Shown here: in pieces, positions 8,703-16,400 of the stretch
Layout of the letters: the number at the start of each line of letters is the position of its first letter
Numbering within the stretch: position 1 is the first letter of the stretch
Assembly (NCBI GenBank): GCA_964368875.1
Contig: CAYJDG010000014.1
Location: 1 to 46,343, forward strand
Direction: 5' to 3'
From: CAYJDG01 sp964368875
GTDB taxonomy: Bacteria; Pseudomonadota; Alphaproteobacteria; Micavibrionales; Micavibrionaceae
Length of the DNA: 46,343 nt
Notes under the pieces: model-generated
Database searches by the model: none
Seen by the model: the letters and a program-made list of their open reading frames with translations, nothing else
What the model was told of the DNA's origin: nothing
Translations under genes and position numbers: made by a program

Positions 8703-8744
8703 AACTAAAAGGCCCATCCAATCGGATGGGCCTTTTAGTTTGGC
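8699..8744. terminator. Bidirectional hairpin terminator overlapping the tRNA 3' end
   Basis: A perfect 21-base-pair inverted repeat (8699-8719 and 8724-8744) with a four-base loop AATC. The core GGCCCATCC stem is flanked by AAAA and TTTT, so it can act as an intrinsic terminator in both directions. The left arm starts at the discriminator base and includes the CCA end of tRNA-Glu. Confidence 0.8.
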
Positions 8745-8795
8745 GCTCTCTGTCAGAATGCGAAGCCGGATAAGGGTTCGACGACCAGCGATTCT

Positions 8796-8825
8796 AAAAA
8801 GGGATGCGGACGGAGTACGCATCCC
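8796..8825 (-). terminator. Intrinsic terminator for the minus-strand genes
   Basis: Read on the minus strand: GGGATGCG, nine-base loop, CGCATCCC, then TTTTT. It lies about 80 bases past the stop of the small membrane protein gene at 8903. Confidence 0.75.
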
Positions 8826-8902
8826 GCAAAATCAGAGACTCATCGCGCAGGCGCGGCAAGGGCAAAGCCCGCAGCCAATCCCGTATGCCATTCATAGATT
8901 TT

Positions 8903-9124
8903 TTACTCGCTCACGCGAACCTTGGGCTTTTTAAATTTATTCCATGTCGTTTCAACTAAACCGAGCAGCCAGCATGTCGGGCATCCGCGCATCAGAAGGA
9001 CGGCGATAGGGAGATAGATGATCGTGATCCATAAATTGGGCCATGCATAGGCAATGACGCCAATCGCACCTGCGGCGAGAATGCCGCGAAAAATATGTTC
9101 AGTGACCGAAGTGCTGCATAGCAT
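8903..9124 (-). CDS. Small inner-membrane protein, DUF2892 (YgaP transmembrane)-like
   Basis: 73 residues with one long or two short hydrophobic segments (GILAAGAIGVIAYAW and WITIIYLPIAVLLM), followed by a GCPTCWLLGL motif and a basic tail. The helix pair followed by G-C-P-x-x-x-x-x-G resembles the DUF2892 membrane domain found alone or fused to rhodanese. The CxxC-like GCPTCW could be redox- or metal-active, but this is inference. GAGGA lies about ten bases before the ATG. It is downstream of the MuiA-like gene on the same strand and probably shares its transcript. Confidence 0.65.
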   Translation of the reverse strand: MLCSTSVTEHIFRGILAAGAIGVIAYAWPNLWITIIYLPIAVLLMRGCPTCWLLGLVETTWNKFKKPKVRVSE

Positions 9125-9175
9125 GAAGGGATAGTCCTCGCTCTAAAACAATATTCGCCTGAGCAAGAGGAAAGG

Positions 9176-10867
9176 TTACAACCCCGACAGCGTCTTATCC
9201 TGTGGCCAGCTGACCTTCCAGCCAAGCTTCACCTCAGACTTCTGCTTCGGCTCCATCTGAACCGTCCAGTTGAGCAAGCCTTTTACGTTCTTGAGGTCTT
9301 CCTTGTATCCCGGGGTGGTTTTATCAGCCAAAACTTCGGTGCGGATTTCCTTGTTCTGCGAGGCCGGAACGGTTTCCAGCACTGAGACCGCAACCGCAGT
9401 TGTGTGCAGGTTCTGGATTTCCGTGACCATGTGCCGCTCGAGCACCGTGTCCTTGCTGATCACGCCTGCTTCGCTGCGCTGATCCTTGAGGACTTTGCGT
9501 TTGACCGACACCTGATCGTCGATGCCGAAAGCGAGGTCCTGATCTTCGCCGGGGCGGAGCAGGGGCAGGGAGCTTTGCCCGACAAACGCGCCGTCACGGA
9601 AGAGGTTGACCGCGCCCGGCAGGATCGGGGACTCTCCTTTGAGAGTCGTGTTGGCAACAAGGTACGCATCCGTGCTGATCTGCGGTTTGATCTGGATTTG
9701 CATTTTGCTGTCGCTGTCGAATGACCCGATCATCAGCTTGCTTTCAGTGCCGTCGGCCTTGACCACGCTCGGGCCAGGGATTTTGTATTCGCTGACAAAA
9801 CCGCCGGTTTCGATGGTGGCCGCGACGAATTCAGCTTTTTCCCTGATGGGTTCAGGTGCCATGACAGCAGAGTCCATCGCCATTTCCATGGCGGGGGCCA
9901 TCGGGGCTGCGGATTTTGAAGCGGAACCCACGATATTCGATGATATATCATTGAATTGACGGGCCCCTCCATATTGCTGCCGCTCAAACAGCGATAACCA
10001 GAACGGCGTCAGGTCCGGCAAGCCTGTGCCGCGCTGTGGTTGCGCGGTTGAAAGGGTCAGCGCAACATCCGTCCAGTCTTCGCCGGAATTCTGGCGCACG
10101 GCCCCGTATTGGATCAGCTCGAGCTTGCCGCTATTGGTATCAAGGCGGGCATCATACAGCGGTGACCAGCTCGCGCCGGGAATTTGGTAGCTGAGGTCGA
10201 TGCCGAGCTCCGTCGGCGCGGACGATTCCAGCGGCAGCGTGACTTCATAGGTATTGCGTTGCCCGGTGCGCAGCTGGTTCAGTTCGCCCTGCACTTTGTT
10301 GATTTGCTTATCGAGTTCGCGCAGCATTGAGTCCTGTGCGATCAGCGATTTCAGCGTGTCGGCGGTTTCGCTATACAGAGCCTTGGCCGCGCCGGTCCAT
10401 TGGTCAGGCTTGAGATTGATCTCGGCGATGTTCTCCTGTGTGCGTAGAGCGCCTTGCTGGCCGAGCGTGGTCAAAAACGCTTTCTTATCGAGCAAAGCCT
10501 GTTTCTCCGCCTCGATGGATTTTCTTTGATCGCCAAACACGGTGAGCATATCGCTCAGCTCTTTCTCGCGCGGTGCAACCAGATCGGCTCCGGCGACGAG
10601 TTTGTGCGAGAGGGCCCCGAACGTGACTTTGCCGACGGCGCTGCCTTCGGCGCGGAGCGAGTCCGGGAGAAGCTCGGATGAGAGATTTTTGAAAACCAGT
10701 GTATGGGATCCTGCTGGAACCTGAATGACGGCGTGGCGGGTGAGGGTGGCGCGGCCACTATAAACGGTTGCGGCAGTGAGGCGGGAGTCGGCTGGAATTT
10801 CTGCGGCCTGCACTGGTGTTGCGGCAATGACGGCCAGAACCGAGCATGACAATAAGAACCGTTTCAT
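9176..10867 (-). CDS. MuiA-family exported protein (DUF4140/DUF4139)
   Basis: 563 residues with a clear signal peptide ending VQAAEIPADS. The first part (TAATVYSGRATLTRHAVIQV ... SLRAEG) is the DUF4140 N-terminal domain; a coiled coil follows (about 85-200, EKELSDMLTVFGDQRKSIEA), then the DUF4139 beta-rich domain with the typical SYQIPGASWSPLYDARLD and a C-terminal LNWTVQMEPKQKSEVKLGWK. The family was named for a role in mucoidy inhibition, but its biochemistry is unknown; it probably works in the periplasm or at the outer membrane. GGGAG precedes the ATG. It is divergent from the gene at 10947, with a perfect dyad between them. Confidence 0.9.
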   Translation of the reverse strand: MKRFLLSCSVLAVIAATPVQAAEIPADSRLTAATVYSGRATLTRHAVIQVPAGSHTLVFKNLSSELLPDSLRAEGSAVGKVTFGALSHKLVAGADLVAPREKELSDMLTVFGDQRKSIEAEKQALLDKKAFLTTLGQQGALRTQENIAEINLKPDQWTGAAKALYSETADTLKSLIAQDSMLRELDKQINKVQGELNQLRTGQRNTYEVTLPLESSAPTELGIDLSYQIPGASWSPLYDARLDTNSGKLELIQYGAVRQNSGEDWTDVALTLSTAQPQRGTGLPDLTPFWLSLFERQQYGGARQFNDISSNIVGSASKSAAPMAPAMEMAMDSAVMAPEPIREKAEFVAATIETGGFVSEYKIPGPSVVKADGTESKLMIGSFDSDSKMQIQIKPQISTDAYLVANTTLKGESPILPGAVNLFRDGAFVGQSSLPLLRPGEDQDLAFGIDDQVSVKRKVLKDQRSEAGVISKDTVLERHMVTEIQNLHTTAVAVSVLETVPASQNKEIRTEVLADKTTPGYKEDLKNVKGLLNWTVQMEPKQKSEVKLGWKVSWPQDKTLSGL

Positions 10868-10895
10868 CAGGTATCTCCCTTAAACTGACTTGCAT

Positions 10896-10915
10896 GTAAT
10901 ATGGGGCAATATTAC
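10896..10915. promoter_or_regulatory. Perfect dyad in a divergent promoter region (possible operator)
   Basis: GTAATAT, six-base spacer, ATATTAC: a perfect seven-base inverted repeat, placed between the divergent starts at 10867 and 10947. No T-run follows, so it is not a terminator; the symmetry and spacing suit a dimeric DNA-binding protein. Confidence 0.4.
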
Positions 10916-10946
10916 GCTGTCTTCAGCACCAAGGAAAGGGATCATC

Positions 10947-11186
10947 ATGGACAAAGTTATATATTACGCAGCGCTACTTTTCTGCGCCGTACAGGTGGTC
11001 GTTGTATTGTTTCTGATGAAGGGTGCCTATGGCCGGGATATTTTCTTTGCCGCACTTCTGCTGGTGCCGCCGCTCGTCTGTATCAAGGCGCTGCTCAACG
11101 GCCCTGATCTTGAAGAGCGCCGCCTGGCCCGTAAAGTTCGCAAGGCAAAGCTGCAGCATGAGCTGGAAACACTCGCTAAATCCTAG
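10947..11186 (+). CDS. Small two-helix membrane protein, hypothetical
   Basis: 79 residues with two hydrophobic segments (VIYYAALLFCAVQVVVVLFLM and DIFFAALLLVPPLVCIKALL) and a charged basic C-terminal helix (LEERRLARKVRKAKLQHELE). An in-frame start exists at 10890, but ATG 10947 sits six bases after AGGAAAGGG and gives a compact membrane protein. Not recognised as a known family. It converges with the response regulator gene nine bases downstream. Confidence 0.65.
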   Translation: MDKVIYYAALLFCAVQVVVVLFLMKGAYGRDIFFAALLLVPPLVCIKALLNGPDLEERRLARKVRKAKLQHELETLAKS

Positions 11187-11195
11187 GCGCAGTTT

Positions 11196-11711
11196 TTACG
11201 ATTTCACTTCGTGGGTTTTGGTATTGTCCTCGCGGCGTTCCGGGCCCATATAGCCTTCGGTTTTCGCGCGGCGGTCAGGCCCGGTATAGCTGTCGCAGAC
11301 AACGAAGACGCGGGGCTTCTCAATCACGCGGCTGATCCGTTCGGCCAGTGACTTCGCCGAAAAAGGCTTAACCAGATATTCCGAGATTCCGGCGTCGCGC
11401 GCGCGCAGCACGCGGGCGAGGTGACCTGAGCCTGCCGTCATGATGACGGGCACGAAAGCGTTCGGCGTATCTTTTTCAGTGCGGATTTTGATGGTCAGCT
11501 GAATGCCGCGATCCGGATTTTCCAGCCAGTCGGCGATGATCAGGTCGTGGTTCATTTCGCGGAAGCTTTTATAGGCATCCTCAACCGTATAGGCGGCATA
11601 GACATTTTGTTCCGGTACGCTGAAAAGGTTTAAAACGCCTTTCACCAGCTTGAACATCGGTTCAGAGCTTTCAACGACTAGTACTTTTACGTCTTTAAAA
11701 TTATAGGCCAT
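11196..11711 (-). CDS. Response regulator receiver protein (single domain with basic tail)
   Basis: 171 residues. CheY-like receiver: phosphoacceptor Asp61 in DLIIADW, Thr92 in VIMTAGSG, Lys114 in YLVKPFS. No DNA-binding or enzymatic output domain follows; instead there is a 40-residue tail with YTGPDRRAKTEGYMGPERRE, two copies of a Y-x-GP-(D/E)-RR motif. This tail is seen in alphaproteobacterial single-domain regulators and is likely an interaction segment (inference). The gene upstream on the same strand encodes an unknown helical protein 39 bases away, a probable partner. Confidence 0.9.
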   Translation of the reverse strand: MAYNFKDVKVLVVESSEPMFKLVKGVLNLFSVPEQNVYAAYTVEDAYKSFREMNHDLIIADWLENPDRGIQLTIKIRTEKDTPNAFVPVIMTAGSGHLARVLRARDAGISEYLVKPFSAKSLAERISRVIEKPRVFVVCDSYTGPDRRAKTEGYMGPERREDNTKTHEVKS

Positions 11712-11750
11712 GACGGGAATGAATCTGGGTCAGGTTGAAAAGGGTCGGTA

Positions 11751-12263
11751 TTATTTAGACTTCATTTTATAATAACGCTCACATGCGCCAGCAAGGGCTT
11801 CACATAGCTCTTTACCAACAGAGCCGTCGGCATCCTTGATTTGCATAGTTGCAACTGCTCCGATTGATTTGCGATAGCCATCAACGATTTCGATGATATC
11901 ACTGTCGGCGACAGTATTGTCTTCCAGAAAATCTACCATGATATGGCTGATCTTCGTAATCAATGGATAATGGAAAAGGGTGCCCTGCGCTTTAAGCTGC
12001 ATGGCGGGATACATGACCTGGTTGACGACGTCCTCGTTTGCTATGGTGCCGTTGCGGGCACCGTTGACGATGCCTTCGAGTGATGTGCTGTATTCGATCG
12101 CGATGGGTCTGAAATCAATGGTGTTGTTTTCGATCATATCCTGAGCTTTTTCCAGGACTTTGGCGTCGAAGCCACCATTGCCGACTTTCTTTTTAAGGGT
12201 ATTTTCAGGCTTAACGAGCTTGCCTTTAGAGGGTTTGGCAGAGCCTTCGGCTGTTTTGGTCAT
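11751..12263 (-). CDS. Hypothetical helical protein upstream of the receiver gene
   Basis: 170 residues, no signal peptide. A basic N-terminus (SAKPSKGKLVKPENTLKKKV) precedes an all-helical body with IDFRPIAIEYSTSLEGIVNG, a segment rich in amphipathic helices, and a C-terminus ending GACERYYKMKSK. I do not recognise a family. It is co-oriented with and close to the receiver protein gene, so it may transmit or receive that signal, for example as a docking or phosphotransfer partner. No conserved phosphotransfer histidine motif is evident; the only histidines are in FHYPLITKISHIMVDFLEDN. Confidence 0.7.
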   Translation of the reverse strand: MTKTAEGSAKPSKGKLVKPENTLKKKVGNGGFDAKVLEKAQDMIENNTIDFRPIAIEYSTSLEGIVNGARNGTIANEDVVNQVMYPAMQLKAQGTLFHYPLITKISHIMVDFLEDNTVADSDIIEIVDGYRKSIGAVATMQIKDADGSVGKELCEALAGACERYYKMKSK

Positions 12264-12368
12264 AATGGATTATCCTGAAGCGCTAAAGAATATGATAGAA
12301 CAATATCATAAAAACAAAGGCTTATCGTCAGGTTAATTTTTCAAAAACTAATGCCGAAGGCGCTGAGC

Positions 12369-12500
12369 CTAGTCTTTGCTTTCGCGGCCAATGATGTAAC
12401 CGGCACCTGCGCCAACAGCCCCGGCTGCGACTTGTCCTGTGCTACATGCGGTGGTGCCGAGGGCGGCAAGCAAAGCGAAGCTGAGAATGACTTTTTTCAT
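12369..12500 (-). CDS. Small glycine-rich lipoprotein, entericidin-size
   Basis: 43 residues: MKKVILSFALLAALGTTACS, then a Gly/Ala-rich stretch (AAGAVGAGAGYIIG) and a charged end. This is a lipoprotein signal followed by a glycine-zipper-like segment. AAGGAG seven bases before the ATG decides the start; the longer open frame to 12557 has no such site. The lipobox (TTAC) is imperfect but has the essential Cys. Probably anchored in the envelope; role unknown. Confidence 0.7.
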   Translation of the reverse strand: MKKVILSFALLAALGTTACSTGQVAAGAVGAGAGYIIGRESKD

Positions 12501-12563
12501 GGGTAACTCCTTATGATCTATGCCATCCCAACGCTTGAAACCTGTGAAAGTTGCCAAAAAATC

Positions 12564-12591
12564 TTGCCTTTTTTTCCTGCTATACTATAAC
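12564..12591 (+). promoter_or_regulatory. Probable promoter of the Cys/His membrane protein gene
   Basis: TTGCCT (12564-12569), 16-base spacer, TATAAC (12586-12591). Transcription would start near 12599, which rules out the TTG at 12551 as the translation start of the following gene. Confidence 0.45.
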
Positions 12592-12676
12592 ACTGCTTTC
12601 TATAGTCGTTTTGCCCTGTTTTGAAAGTACGGACCCTTTGAGCCGAATCCACCGCCACCTTTCGATTGCCGTCCTG

Positions 12677-13078
12677 ATGTCTGAATTCAGCCATGTTTTC
12701 TGCTGCATTCTGCCAACGGTCGTAACGGTCATGAGCTTCGCAGCCAATTTAGGGCTGATTTCCATCATGCCGGGTTTTATCCTTGAAATTCATGAGCGCA
12801 TTCATGGGTACGAATTGCCGATTATTGTTGGCTCCGGCTTGATGCTTGCCTTGGGCTGGGCCGCGCACATAGGCAGCCGCAGCGTCGATTGTCATGACGA
12901 TGGATGCTATCATCCGCCCTGTACCCCCCAGAAAAATACAAATGCACGCATCCTCCAGATCGCTACCTTGCTGTTCATTCTGAACATGGGCATTTTCCTG
13001 TTTGTGCATAAGAATATTCTTGGCCTCAAAGTCCTGACCCAACCCGCAGGCCCAGCGATCTCGCATTCTGCCGAATAA
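12677..13078 (+). CDS. Small Cys/His-rich inner-membrane protein, MerC-like
   Basis: About 133 residues from ATG 12677 (146 from TTG 12638; neither has a clear ribosome site). Three hydrophobic segments: VFCCILPTVVTVMSFAANLG with a membrane Cys-Cys pair, LPIIVGSGLMLALGWAAHIG, and a final helix ILQIATLLFILNMGIFLFV. Between the second and third lies a loop CHDDGCYHPPC, four metal-type ligands Cys/His in 11 residues. The paired Cys in a first helix next to Pro is reminiscent of MerC-type mercury uptake proteins, and the loop looks like a metal site. Metal transport or sensing is inference; no mer regulator is adjacent. Confidence 0.7.
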   Translation: MSEFSHVFCCILPTVVTVMSFAANLGLISIMPGFILEIHERIHGYELPIIVGSGLMLALGWAAHIGSRSVDCHDDGCYHPPCTPQKNTNARILQIATLLFILNMGIFLFVHKNILGLKVLTQPAGPAISHSAE

Positions 13079-13172
13079 TTACGTAATTTCAGCGTTTTAC
13101 GGACAATAAGATTGACAAACCCCCGTAATTCCTTGAAAAAGCTGGCTTGAACCACGTTTGAACTGAGATTTC

Positions 13173-14450
13173 ATGAATTTTGCCGATTTAGGCCTGAGTG
13201 ATGAACTGCTTAAGGCAGTTGCGGATAGCGGCTATACCTCTCCGACGCCCATTCAGGAAAAAGCCATCCCGATTATCTTGATGTCGCGTGACCTGGTCGG
13301 TCTTGCGCAGACTGGTACAGGCAAGACAGCCAGCTTCACGCTGCCAATGATTGAAATGCTTTCAACCGGGCGCGCCCGGATGCGCATGCCGCGCTCGCTC
13401 GTCCTGTCACCCACGCGTGAACTTGCCGCTCAGATTGCTGAAAACTTTGACAAATACGGCAAGTACCACCGCCTGACCAAAGCATTGCTCGTCGGCGGAG
13501 AGTCGATGGGCGAGCAGATCAAAGTGCTCGAGAAGGGCGTCGACGTTCTGATCGCAACGCCGGGTCGTCTGATGGACTTGTTCGAGCGCGGACAAATTCT
13601 CCTCAGCGATCTGAAAATTCTTGTCATTGATGAAGCTGACCGGATGCTTGATATGGGCTTTATTCCTGATATCGAGAAGATTGTTTCGAAGCTGCCGCCA
13701 TCGCGTCAGACGCTGCTTTTCTCGGCAACCATGCCGGATGAAATCAAACGCCTTTCTGATAAATTCCTCAGCAACCCGAAAATGGTATCGGTTGCACCGC
13801 CCGCTTCGCCAGCCCAGAACGTCGATCATAAGATGCTCAAGGTATCTCAGGCGGGCAAGAAGCGCGCTTTGCAGGACATCATCGAGCGTGAGAGCGTCAA
13901 GAATGCCTACGTCTTTTGTAACCGCAAGCGCGACATCGATAGCCTTGTGACCTGGCTGAAGCAAAAAGGCTTTTCTGCCGCCGGTCTGCACGGCGATATG
14001 GTTCAGGCCAAGCGCACCGAGACACTTCAGGCGTTTAAGGACGATAAAATCGTTCTGCTTGTCTGCTCCGATGTCGCCGCACGCGGTATCGATGTCAGCA
14101 ATGTCTCGCATGTGTTCAATTATGACGTGCCCATGCACGCCGATGATTACATTCACCGGATAGGCCGTACAGGCCGTGCCGGGATGAAGGGCAAGGCCTG
14201 GACACTGGCCACGCCTGACGATGATGATTATGTCGCCGCCATCACCAAGCTGATAGGCAAGCCGATCCCGCAGGATGAAGTCACTGCAGTGCCTGATCAG
14301 CAGGACGACCAGCCTGAGAAGCGTGTTCACGCGCGCACTCCTGCTAAAAAGGTCATGAAGAAATCGAACAGATCGTCTCAACCTATTGAAAAAGAAGAGA
14401 CTTCGAGCTTCAGTGATGACAACTTGCCGGCCTTCCTACGGCGCGGTTAA
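13173..14450 (+). CDS. DEAD-box RNA helicase, RhlE type
   Basis: ATP-dependent RNA unwinding, likely in ribosome assembly or mRNA decay. All motifs are visible: Q motif with TSPTPIQEKAIP, Walker A AQTGTGKT, PTRELAAQ, DEAD within VIDEADRMLDMGF, SAT, ARGIDV and HRIGRTGRAG. The 425 residues end in a short basic, Lys/Arg-rich tail after about 370 (RVHARTPAKKVMKKSNRSSQ), as in RhlE-group proteins. MNFADLGLSDELLKAV is the usual N-terminus, so the ATG at 13173 is well supported. Confidence 0.95.
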   Translation: MNFADLGLSDELLKAVADSGYTSPTPIQEKAIPIILMSRDLVGLAQTGTGKTASFTLPMIEMLSTGRARMRMPRSLVLSPTRELAAQIAENFDKYGKYHRLTKALLVGGESMGEQIKVLEKGVDVLIATPGRLMDLFERGQILLSDLKILVIDEADRMLDMGFIPDIEKIVSKLPPSRQTLLFSATMPDEIKRLSDKFLSNPKMVSVAPPASPAQNVDHKMLKVSQAGKKRALQDIIERESVKNAYVFCNRKRDIDSLVTWLKQKGFSAAGLHGDMVQAKRTETLQAFKDDKIVLLVCSDVAARGIDVSNVSHVFNYDVPMHADDYIHRIGRTGRAGMKGKAWTLATPDDDDYVAAITKLIGKPIPQDEVTAVPDQQDDQPEKRVHARTPAKKVMKKSNRSSQPIEKEETSSFSDDNLPAFLRRG

Positions 14451-14534
14451 ATCTGTCTTCGCCTTGACTTATCCCTTCATTTCCCGAACAATGAAGACCG
14501 ACTTAATCCGTTGGTTTTCCTGATTTTTTTCCTT

Positions 14535-16391
14535 ATGGCACTTCGTATTCACCCCTCCCGTCGGCAGATCCTCAGACTGACCTTGTGCAGCCTGCTGTGT
14601 GGCGTTGCGACCTTGCCGCTGACCGTGCGGGCTGATGTGCCGCCCCCGGCGGAGCAACCAGTCGATTTCACCGCTTCCGAAGTTCAGTACGACGATATCA
14701 ATCAGATAGTCACCGCGATTGGGCAGGTCGAGATCGCCCAAAATGGCAAAATCATCAAAGCCGACCGGGTGGTCTATAGCCTGACCAAGGAAGCCGTCAG
14801 TGCTGAGGGCAATGTCGTCCTGCTTGAGCCCAACGGCGATGTCCATTTCGCCGATCAGGTCGATCTGCAGGATGATCTTAAAAACGGCTACGTCAAAAGA
14901 CTTCGCACCATTCTGGCTGATGGCTCACGCTTCACTGCAGAAGAGGGGCATCGTCGTGGTGGTACGATCACCGAGATGAGTGACGCGACGTATACGCCAT
15001 GCGAACCTTGTAAGCTCGATCCAGACAAAGCGCCGCTCTGGCAGATACGCGCTGGTAAAGTGACGCATGATGATGCGGCGCATACGGTTGCTTATAAAGA
15101 TGCTACTTTTGAAGTGAATGGAACGCCCTTTGCTTATGTTCCATATTTCTCGCACCCCGATGGAACTATCAAACAAAAAAGCGGATTTCTAACGCCAACG
15201 TTTTCTCTCGACAGCCAGCAGGGATTTGGTGTTGAGCCGCGCTATTACTGGGCAATCGATCCATCAACGGATGCGACCTTTGCGACACGCATTTATACAG
15301 GCGAAAATCCTTTATTTTTAGGGGAATACCGCAAGCGCTTTGAGGAAGCTCAGCTTAATTTCAACGCCAGCACGACCTATTCCGGGCGAACGGATAGCAG
15401 TGGCGGGGTGGATGTCGACGTCGATGATGAACTGCGCGGACANNNNNNNNNNNNNNNNNNNNNNNNNNNNNNNNNNNNNNNNNNNNNNNNNNNNNNNNNN
15501 NNNNNNNNNNNNNNNNNNNNNNNNNNNNNNNNNNNNNNNNNNCCCGCCCGTGATGAAGCTTTGTCCGGCGATGGTAACTCGACATCAGGGCGTGCCTTCC
15601 CGATTTTTCACAACGTCACATCTTACCCGCTCGCCAAGACGCTTGATGATGCGCAGATAGTGTTCGAGCCTACGGTCGCTCTGACTGCGACTACCAACGT
15701 CGATAACGATAGTGATATTCCAAACGAAGATTCTCAGGACGTTCAAATCGACTCCAATAATCTGTTTGAGGCCGACAGATTTCCGGGTGTTGACCGCGTC
15801 GAAGATCGCTCTCATGTAACTTATGGCGCGCGGACAGGTATTTATAAGGCCGATGGTAGTGAGGCTGAACTGTTTCTGGGGCAAAGCTATCGTTTGGTCG
15901 ATGACAATCCGTTTCCTGAAGGATCAGGCTTGAGCGACAGTGGTTCTGATTATGTCGGCCATTTCATCGCCAAATTTCAGGATAGCCTCTCTTTGCATTA
16001 CCGTTTTCAACTTGCCTCTGAAAATTTTCAGTCAGAACTTCATGAGATTGATGCAAGCGCCCAACTCGGTGCGGTCGATCTTGCCTCAAGCTATCTGTAT
16101 GCGCGCGGCCTTGAAGGAACGGATCTTAATGAAAACCGGGAACAGTTATACGGTGCTATTGGATACAAGTTTGCCGACGATTGGAAAATTTCGACATCTG
16201 CCCGCTACGATCTTGGTGAAGCCGAGGGTCTGCGCAGCGCTGATCTTGGTCTGGACTACATCGGCCAATGTCTTTCGCTCTCCGCTATTGCTCGGAAAAA
16301 TTATACCGATGAAGAGACTGGTGATAATGGCACCGAGGTTCTCGTACGGGTTGGCTTCAAAAATCTTGGCGAATTCGCGACAGGTGAATAG
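14535..16391 (+). CDS. lptD: LPS-assembly protein LptD (interrupted by an assembly gap)
   Basis: Outer-membrane translocon that inserts LPS with LptE. Signal peptide (arginine-rich start, then CSLLCGVATLPLTVRA), an OstA-like periplasmic domain (VDFTASEVQYDDINQIVTAI through SAEGNVVLLEPNGDVHFAD), and the beta-barrel part with SGFLTPTFSLDS and ending with FKNLGEF. Cys pairs at TPCEPCKLD and later GQCLSL may form the disulfides needed for maturation. ATG 14535 is preferred over TTG 14511. 100 N bases (15443-15542) lie in the barrel region: real length and sequence there are unknown. Observed total of 618 codons is short for LptD, consistent with missing sequence. Confidence 0.93.
   Translation: MALRIHPSRRQILRLTLCSLLCGVATLPLTVRADVPPPAEQPVDFTASEVQYDDINQIVTAIGQVEIAQNGKIIKADRVVYSLTKEAVSAEGNVVLLEPNGDVHFADQVDLQDDLKNGYVKRLRTILADGSRFTAEEGHRRGGTITEMSDATYTPCEPCKLDPDKAPLWQIRAGKVTHDDAAHTVAYKDATFEVNGTPFAYVPYFSHPDGTIKQKSGFLTPTFSLDSQQGFGVEPRYYWAIDPSTDATFATRIYTGENPLFLGEYRKRFEEAQLNFNASTTYSGRTDSSGGVDVDVDDELRGXXXXXXXXXXXXXXXXXXXXXXXXXXXXXXXXXXPARDEALSGDGNSTSGRAFPIFHNVTSYPLAKTLDDAQIVFEPTVALTATTNVDNDSDIPNEDSQDVQIDSNNLFEADRFPGVDRVEDRSHVTYGARTGIYKADGSEAELFLGQSYRLVDDNPFPEGSGLSDSGSDYVGHFIAKFQDSLSLHYRFQLASENFQSELHEIDASAQLGAVDLASSYLYARGLEGTDLNENREQLYGAIGYKFADDWKISTSARYDLGEAEGLRSADLGLDYIGQCLSLSAIARKNYTDEETGDNGTEVLVRVGFKNLGEFATGE
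15443..15542. other. Assembly gap (100 N)
   Basis: Exactly 100 undetermined bases inside lptD. 100 is a standard placeholder for an unknown gap length, so the missing segment may be longer or shorter. The frame is the same on both sides of this filler. Confidence 0.99.
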
Positions 16392-16400
16392 AGTTTAAAC

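Noticed and set aside
12551..12676. Upstream TTG start of the Cys/His membrane protein
   Set aside because: It lies before the predicted promoter's -10 element and adds a segment without a ribosome site.
13407..14381. 324-codon open frame opposite the DEAD-box helicase
   Set aside because: Shadow of a strongly supported helicase gene.
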